Shown in pieces: positions 23,579 through 28,783 of a stretch of DNA of 28,783 nt. The position numbers and the translations under genes are program-made. The notes under the pieces are model-generated. The model worked only from the letters and a program-made list of their open reading frames with translations, was not told where the DNA came from and made no database searches. Source of the stretch: Utricularia gibba (Eukaryota > Streptophyta > Magnoliopsida > Lamiales > Lentibulariaceae); contig NEEC01000376.1 of the NCBI GenBank assembly GCA_002189035.1, forward strand, positions 1-28,783, read 5' to 3'. The number at the start of each line of letters is the position of its first letter. Positions within the stretch are counted from its first letter, which is position 1.

Positions 23579-24195
23579 CGATTTGCATCCAGTTGACCTC
23601 ATGAGCCATAAGAATCGGGGCCGGACCAAGTTCCAGCGAGACTGGCCGCCACAAAACGAGAAGCTGTTCCTTGAAAAACCATGTAGGCAGCCCCGAAAAC
23701 CGAACGTTAATAAATACATCACTTTCTTTGCCGGGCTACAACTTACTTGGGCCAAGGCCTAAGCTGACTTTTTCCGGTTCCAAGTGCCCCCAAGACCGCC
23801 TCCTCAAGTATAAAGTAAGTTGTTAAAAAATCATGTGGGGTGCACGTGACATCGTAATTTAAACAAATGCATCATTTTTTTTAATCGATTTGCATCCAGT
23901 TGACCTCATGAGCCATACAGAATCGGGGTCGGACCAAGTTCCCAGCGAGACTGGCCGCCACAAAACGAGAAGCGTTCCTTGAAAAACCATGTAGGCAGCC
24001 CCCGAAAACCGAACGATAATAAATACATCACTTTATTTGCCGGACTACAACTTACTTTGGGCCAAGCCTAAGCTGACCTTTTTCCGGTCCAAGTGCCCCC
24101 AAAGACCGCCTCTCAAGTATAAAGTAAGTTGTTGAAAAAAATCATGTGGGGTGCACGTGATATCGTAATTTAAACAAATGCAACATTGTATTCAT
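23579..24195. repeat. Array segment 6: two A/B mosaic monomers
   Basis: Monomer 23579 stands in a B slot but has an A head (CCAGTTGACC) followed by B words (AGCTGTTCC, CGTTAATAA, TTTCTTTGCCGGGC). Monomer 23886 has an A head and middle (CATACAG, CGATAATAA, TTTATTTGCCGGAC) but a B-like third quarter (GGGCCAAGCCTAAGCTGACC, CCGG). The preceding A copy 23273 already carries TTTCTTTGCCGGGC, a B word, so the exchange zone begins inside it. The switch points lie in different places in the three copies. Confidence 0.85.
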
Positions 24196-27005
24196 CGATT
24201 TGCATCCTTTGACCTCATGAGCCATAAAGAATCGCGGGCCCGGACCAAGTTCCTAGCGAGACTGGCCGCCACAAAACGAGAAGCTGTTCCTTGAAAAACC
24301 ATGTAGGCAACACCGAAAACCGAACGTTAATAAATACATCACTTTCTTTGCCGGGCTACAACTTACTTTGGGCCAAGGCCTAAGCTGACCTTTTTCCGGT
24401 TCCAAGTGCCCCAAGACCGCCTCTCAAGTATAAAGTAAGTTGTTAAAAAATCATGTGGGGTGCACGTGACATCATAATTTAAACAAATGCATCATTTTTT
24501 TTAATCGATTTGCATCCAGTTGACCTCATGAGCCATACAGAATCGGGGTCAAGGACCAAGTTCCCAGCGAGACTGGCCGCCACAAAACGAGAAGCGGTTC
24601 CTTGAAAAACCATGTAGGCAGCCCCCGAAAACCGAACGATAATAAATACATCACTTTATTTTTGCCGGACTACAACTAACTCTCGGTGCAAGCCAAACCT
24701 TACCTTTGTCCCGTTCCAGGTGCACCCAAAGACCGCCTGCTCAAGTATAAAGTAAGTTGTTGAAAAAATCATGTGGGGTGCACGTGATATCGCAATTTAA
24801 ACAAATGCAACATTGTATTCATCGATTTGCATCCTTTTGTCCTCATGAGCCATAAAGAATCGCGGGCCCGGACCAAGTTCCTAGCGAGACTGGCCGCCAC
24901 AAAACGAGAAGCTGTTCCTTGAAAAACCATGTAGGCAACACCGAAAACCGAACGTTAATAAATACATCACTTTCTTTGCCGGGCTACAACTTACTTTGGG
25001 CCAAGGCCTAAGCTGATCTTTTTCCGGTTCCAAGTGCACCCAAAGACCGCCTTCTCAAGTATAAAGTAAGTTGTTTGAAAAAATCATGTGGGGTGCACGT
25101 GACATCATAATTTAAACAAATGGATCATTTTTTTAATCGATTTGCATCCAGTTGACCTCATGAGCCATACAGAATCGGGGTCAAGGACCAAGTTCCCAGC
25201 GAGACTGGCCGCCACAAAAACGAGAAGCGGTTCCTTGAAAAACCATGTAGGCAGCCCCGAAAACCGAACGATAATAAATACATCACTTTATTTGCCGGAC
25301 TACAACTAACTTTGGGCAAGCCAAGCCTTACCTTTTCCGGTTCCAGTGCCCCCAAGACCGCCTCCTCAAGTATAAAGTAAGTTGTTGAAAAAATCATGTG
25401 GGGTGCACGTGATATCGCAATTTAAACAAATGCAACATTTTTTCATCGATTTGCATCCTTTTGTCCTCATGAGCCATAAAGAATCGCGGGCCCGGACCAA
25501 GTTCCTAGCGAGACTGGCCGCCACAAAACGAGAAGCTGTTCCTTGAAAAACCATGTAGGCAACACCGAAAACCGAACGTTAATAATACATCACTTTCTTT
25601 GCCGGGCTACAACTTACTTTGGGCCAAGGCCTAAGCTGATCTTTTTCCGGTTCCAAGTGCCCCAAAGACCGCCTTCTCAAGTATAAAGTAAGTTGTTAAA
25701 AAATCATGTGGGGTGCACGTGACATCATAATTTAAACAAATGGATCATTTTTTTAATCGATTTGCATCCAGTTGACCTCATGAGCCATACAGAATCGGGG
25801 TCAAGGACCAAGTTCCCAGCGAGACTGGCCGCCACAAAACGAGAAGCGGTTCCTTGAAAAACCATGTAGGCAGCCCCCGAAACCGAACGATAATAAATAC
25901 ATCACTTTATTTGCCGACTACAACTAACTCTCGGTGCAAGCCAAACCTTACCTTTGTCCGTTCCAGGTGCACCCAAAGACCGCCTGCTCAAGTATAAAGT
26001 AAGTTGTTGAAAAAATCATGTGGGGTGCACGTGATATCGCAATTTAAACAAATGCAACATTGTATTCATCGATTTGCATCCTTTGTCCTCATGAGCCATA
26101 AAGAATCGCGGGCCCGGACCAAGTTCCTAGCGAGACTGGCCGCCACAAAACGAGAAGCTGTTCCTTGAAAAACCATGTAGGCAACACCGAAAACCGAACG
26201 TTAATAAATACATCACTTTCTTTGCCGGGCTACAACTTACTTTGGGCCAAGGCCTAAGCTGACCTTTTTCCGGTTCCAAGTGCCCCCAAGACCGCCTCCT
26301 CATTATAAAGTAAGTTGTTAAAAAATCATGTGGGTGCACGTGACATCATAATTTAAACAAATGCATCATTTTTTTTAATCGATTTGCATCCAGTTGACCT
26401 CATGAGCCATACAGAATCGGGGTCAAGGACCAAGTTCCCAGCGAGACTGGCCGCCACAAAACGAGAAGCGGTTCCTTGAAAAACCATGTAGGCAGCCCCC
26501 GAAAACCGAACGATAATAAATACATCACTTTATTTGCCGGACTACAACTAACTCTCGTGCAAGCCAAACCTTACCTTTGTCCGTTCCAGTGCACCCAAAG
26601 ACCGCCTGCTCAAGTATAAAGTAAGTTGTTGAAAAAATCATGTGGGGTGCACGTGATATCGCAATTTAAACAAATGCAACATTGTATTCATCGATTTGCA
26701 TCCTTTTGTCCTCATGAGCCATAAAGAATCGCGGGCCCGGACCAAGTTCCTAGCGAGACTGGCCGCCACAAAACGAGAAGCTGTTCCTTGAAAAACCATG
26801 TAGGCAACACCGAAAACCGAACGTTAATAAATACATCACTTTCTTTGCCGGGCTACAACTTACTTTGGGCCAAGGCCTAAGCTGATCTTTTTCCGGTTCC
26901 AAGTGCACCCAAAGACCGCCTTCTCAAGTATAAAGTAAGTTGTTGAAAAATCATGTGGGGTGCACGTGACATCATAATTTAAACAAATGGATCATTTTTT
27001 TTAAT
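24196..27005. repeat. Array segment 7: 9 regular monomers
   Basis: Starts are 24196 (B), 24506 (A), 24823, 25138, 25447, 25758, 26070, 26380 and 26692 (B). A copies alternate between the GCATCAT (24506, 26380) and GGATCAT (25138, 25758) leaders, so the left and right subfamilies are intermixed here. The B copy at 25447 has TTTTTTCATCG in place of TTGTATTCATCG. Confidence 0.9.
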
Positions 27006-27906
27006 CGATTTGCATCCAGTTGACCTCATGAGCCATACAGAATCGGGTCAAGGACCAAGTTCCCAGCGAGACTGGCCGCCACAAAACGAGAAGCGTTCCT
27101 TGAAAAACCATGTAGGCAGCCCCCGAAACGAACGTTAATAAATACATCACTTTTTTGCCGGGCTACAACTTACTTTGGGCCAAGCCTAAGCTGACTTTTT
27201 CCGTTCCAAGTGCACCCAAAGACCGCCTTCTCAAGTATAAAGTAAGTTGTTGAAAAAATCATGTGGGGTGCACGTGACATCATAATTTAAAAAAATGCAT
27301 TTTTTCATCGATTTGCATCCTTTGACCTCATGAGCCATAAAGAATCGGGGCCCGGACCAAGTTCCAGCGAGACTGGCCGCCACAAACGAGAAGCTGTTCC
27401 TTGAAAAACCATGTAGGCAACACCGAAAACCGAACGTAATAAATACATCACTTTCTTTGCCGGCTACAACTTACTTTGGGCCAAGGCCTAAGCTGACCTT
27501 TTTCCGGTTCCAAGTGCCCCCAAGACCGCCTCCTCAAGTATAAAGTACAAAAAAATCATGTGGGGTGCACGTGATCGTAATTTAAACAAATGGATCATTT
27601 TTTTAATCGATTTGCATCCAGTTGACCTCATGAGCCATAGAATCGGGCGGACCAAGTTCCCAGCGAGACTGGCCCCAAAACGAGAAGCGGTTCCTTGAAA
27701 AACCATGTAGGCAGCCCCCGAAAACCGAACGATAATAAATACATCACTTTATTTGCCGGACTACAACTTACTTTGGGCCAAGCCTAAGCTGACCTTTTTC
27801 CGGTCCAAGTGCCCCAAGACCGCCTCCTCAAGTATAAAGTAAGTTTTAAAAAATCATGTGGGTGCACGTGATATCGCAATTTTAAACAAATGCAACATTT
27901 ATTCAT
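27006..27906. repeat. Array segment 8: three shortened mosaic monomers
   Basis: Starts are 27006, 27309 and 27608, with lengths 303, 299 and 299 bp. Monomer 27006 has an A head, then switches to B words (CGTTAATAA, TTTTTTGCCGGGC). Monomer 27309 is B with a CCTTTGACC head and an altered TTCCAGCG. Monomer 27608 is A with deletions in GAATCGGG-CGGACC and GGCCCCAAAACG, and a B-like third quarter. Its preceding junction has lost bases in GTACAAAAAAATC. The density of small deletions is higher than in the core. Confidence 0.85.
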
Positions 27907-28783
27907 CGATTTGCATCCTTTTGTCCTCATGAGCCATAAAGAATCGCGGGCCCGGACCAAGTTCCTAGCGAGACTGGCCGCCACAAAACGAGAAGCTGTT
28001 CCTTGAAAAACCATGTAGGCAACACCGAAAACCGAACGTTAATAAATACATCACTTTCTTTGCCGGGCTACAACTTACTTTGGGCCAAGGCCTAAGCTGA
28101 CCTTTTTCCGGTTCCAAGTGCCCCCAAGACCGCCTCCTCAAGTATAAAGTAAGTTGTTAAAAAAATCATGTGGGGTGCACGTGACATCGTAATTTAAACA
28201 AATGCATCATTTTTTTTAATCGATTTGCATCCAGTTGACCTCATGAGCCATACAGAATCGGGGTCAAGGACCAAGTTCCCAGCGAGACTGGCCGCCACAA
28301 AACGAGAAGCGGTTCCTTGAAAAACCATGTAGGCAGCCCCCGAAAACCGAACGATAATAAATACATCACTTTATTTGCCGGACTACAACTAACTCTCGTG
28401 CAAGCCAAACCTTACCTTTGTCCCGTTCCAGGTGCACCCAAAGACCGCCTGCTCAAGTATAAAGTAAGTTGTTGAAAAAATCATGTGGGGTGCACGTGAT
28501 ATCGCAATTTAAACAAATGCAACATTGTATTCATCGATTTGCATCCTTTTTGTCCTCATGAGCCATAAAGAATCGCGGGCCCGGACCAAGTTCCTAGCGA
28601 GACTGGCCGCCACAAAACGAGAAGCTGTTCCTTGAAAAACCATGTAGGCAACACCGAAAACCGAACGTTAATAAATACATCACTTTCTTTGCCGGGCTAC
28701 AACTTACTTTGGGCCAAGCCTAAGCTGATCTTTTCCGGTTCCAAGTGCACCCAAAGACCGCCTTCTCAAGTATAAAGTAAGTT
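27907..28783. repeat. Array segment 9: regular monomers cut by the window edge
   Basis: Starts are 27907 (B), 28221 (A) and 28535 (B). The last monomer runs for 249 bp and stops at GTATAAAGTAAGTT, so the array is open on this side. The B copy at 28535 has five T residues in CCTTTTTGTCC rather than four. Confidence 0.92.

Larger units (their letters stand above)
1..28783. repeat. Satellite DNA array, dimeric higher-order repeat (about 311-bp monomers, about 622-bp dimers)
   Basis: Every part of the window can be aligned to one of two related monomer types arranged head to tail in a single orientation. Using the start of CGATTTGCATCC as phase mark I placed 93 monomers, from 16 to 28535. Spacing is usually 303-318 bp, with short exceptions at 1563 (293), 8090 (221), 27608 (299) and 27907 (299). 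Types A and B alternate throughout, with one phase break at 8090/8311. There is no inversion, no inserted element and no unique sequence beyond 17 bp of filler. All reading frames are disrupted between copies by one- and two-base indels, so no coding selection is visible. Both window edges fall inside the array. Such arrays are typical of eukaryotic heterochromatin; the chromosomal position and species are not visible. Many differences between copies are single-base length changes in C, G, A or T runs, which could partly be assembly error. Confidence 0.97.

Noticed and set aside
1-28783. CRISPR array
   Set aside because: The repetition is of whole 311-bp units without short direct repeats separated by unique spacers.
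1-28783. Bacterial or phage origin
   Set aside because: There are no genes, ribosome binding sites or operon structure, and tens of kilobases of tandem satellite are not typical of prokaryotic genomes.

Overview
The whole window is one uninterrupted head-to-tail satellite DNA array. I find no credible protein gene, RNA gene, transposon, CRISPR array or unique flanking sequence. It starts and ends inside a repeat unit, so the array continues past both edges. A long, homogeneous, non-coding tandem array of this kind points to eukaryotic heterochromatin (centromeric, pericentromeric, subtelomeric or a sex- or B-chromosome block). I do not recognise the family and cannot name the species.

The array has three nested levels. 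(1) The basic monomer averages about 311 bp (315 bp when intact). I placed 93 monomer starts, using the invariant ATCGATTTGCATCC box as the phase mark; 92 monomers are complete and the last is cut by the window edge. (2) Two monomer types alternate. Type A carries CCAGTTGACC, CATACAG, GGGTCAAGG, AGCGGTTCC, CGATAATAA and TTTATTTGCCGGAC. Type B carries CCTTTTGTCC, CATAAAG, GGGCCCGG, AGCTGTTCC, CGTTAATAA and TTTCTTTGCCGGGC. The A+B dimer of about 622 bp (630 bp intact) is the higher-order repeat. (3) Each monomer is itself a diverged duplication of a unit of about 157 bp, shown by collinear anchors (CCAAGT, AGAC/CGCC, TTGAAAAA-CATGT, CATCA) recurring at 155-158 bp. The history therefore looks like 157 bp, then 315 bp, then 630 bp, then the array.

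Layout: 1-1562 regular A/B dimers; 1563-2470 mosaic and shortened monomers; 2471-8089 regular; 8090-8310 a truncated monomer with 17 bp of foreign-looking filler, the only A/B phase break; 8311-15814 the most homogeneous core; 15815-23578 a second subfamily marked by AAATGGATCAT; 23579-24195 A/B mosaics; 24196-27005 regular; 27006-27906 shortened mosaics; 27907-28783 regular, truncated by the window edge.

The most interesting signals are the nested near-nucleosomal periodicity, a 14-bp box containing the octamer ATTTGCAT that I read as unchanged in all 93 monomers and in only one of the two half-units, a nearby CACGTG plus TAAACAAA cluster, patchy A/B exchange tracts, and three short blocks with the same order and spacing as the internal control region of animal 5S rRNA genes. 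All functional readings of these are inference.
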